This document shows positions 63,525 to 64,000 of a DNA stretch of 64,000 nt, one piece after another; position 1 is the first letter of the stretch; each line of letters starts with the position of its first letter. The DNA lies in contig NC_084482.1 in the NCBI RefSeq assembly GCF_030035675.1, positions 76,173,120 through 76,237,119 of the forward strand, read 5' to 3'. The notes below the pieces were generated by a model that had not been told where the DNA came from, made no database searches, and saw only the letters and a program-made list of their open reading frames with translations. The translations under genes were made by a program, and so were the position numbers. Origin of the DNA: Rhineura floridana (lineage: Eukaryota > Chordata > Lepidosauria > Squamata > Rhineuridae).

Positions 63525-64000
63525 GTATGAACTAATTTAACCCTAACCCTTTTCCTGACATTTGACTGTCTCTGCTTTCGTCTTCCTGGCCAGTTTCATG
63601 CTCCTTTCCTGCAAGGCACAAACCATTCCTTTAAAAAATGACTGAGAAACCAGAGAAGCAAAGATGAAGAGTATCCTGCTGAAGTCTCCCAATGGTTCTC
63701 TACAGTCTTAAGAGCTGGGTGACATGCTTAGATATTTCCACTGCTGCTCCCCATAAGACTGGCCACATATCTGAGGTTTTCTGTTGTCATCAAGCAGGAA
63801 GCAGGCGACAGACACAGTCACCTGCAGGACCAGCCAGTGCTGCAGCTGAAAGCTGTAGATGATGATGATGCACCCAGGAATTACTTGATGGCTACCCTCA
63901 CCCTAAAAGTATGGTTGAGCCCCTTTGAATACAAGTGTGTTTCACAGTATGTGAATCCCTACCTTGTGTTCCTTTGTCCCCAGCTGTCGTGGCTAGGGAG
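63525..64000 (+). other. MAN2B1: MAN2B1 intron 14 (incomplete)
   Basis: Begins with the donor GTATGA. No segment matches the next expected exon. An open stretch from about 63795 is not an exon of this gene. Confidence 0.7.

Noticed and set aside
63795-63998. Open stretch near the right edge as a further MAN2B1 exon
   Set aside because: The reading does not resemble the next expected MAN2B1 segment (HIRATFDPDTG-like), and no suitable acceptor precedes it.

Overview
The window looks like nuclear DNA of a squamate reptile, most likely a lizard. It holds a Bov-B (RTE-clade) LINE next to SINEs that share its 3' end (Sauria-SINE type), CR1 LINEs with an esterase-type ORF1, L2-type LINEs, and many short palindromic hAT-type elements with 8-bp target-site duplications (TSDs). 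Vertebrate genes are split by GT-AG introns. No prokaryotic features were seen.

Layout. (1) 1-22.3 kb: the 3' end of CACNA1A (Cav2.1, P/Q-type calcium channel alpha-1A), + strand. The penultimate coding exon is 2817-3064, a 17-kb intron filled with repeats follows, and the last coding exon is 20147-20797 with its 3' UTR beyond. (2) 22.6-27.6 kb: a nearly complete CR1 LINE on the - strand, with ORF1, ORF2 and a 5' UTR containing a repeated segment. (3) 27.6-32.2 kb: intergenic DNA with little recognisable content. (4) 32.24-45.19 kb: a 13-kb stack of nested transposons, resolved by target-site duplications. A non-autonomous hAT-like element contains a full-length Bov-B. The Bov-B is split by a palindromic MITE, by a solo LTR (fossil) and by a Tigger/mariner-like MITE. 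The palindromic MITE is itself split by a larger hAT element with the same terminal motif and remnants of a transposase gene. That hAT element holds further SINE, CR1, L2 and MITE insertions. (5) 45.2-46.76 kb: intergenic DNA with another hAT MITE, a tRNA-derived SINE and the MAN2B1 promoter. (6) 46.8 kb to the end: the first fourteen coding exons of MAN2B1 (lysosomal alpha-mannosidase), + strand, covering about 591 residues including all four expected zinc/catalytic positions. The rest of the gene lies beyond the window.

The two host genes are functionally unrelated: one is a presynaptic calcium channel, the other a lysosomal glycosidase. In human both lie on 19p13 in the same relative orientation but more than 0.5 Mb apart, so their closeness here is a local synteny difference. 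The most informative non-genic content is the datable nested stack, several MITE families with exact 8-bp TSDs that share an inner palindromic core, and a nearly intact CR1. In CACNA1A, the tandem splice acceptor that switches the long C-terminus on or off is visible, and the channel ends in Asp-Asp-Cys-Cys rather than the Asp-Asp-Trp-Cys known from mammals.
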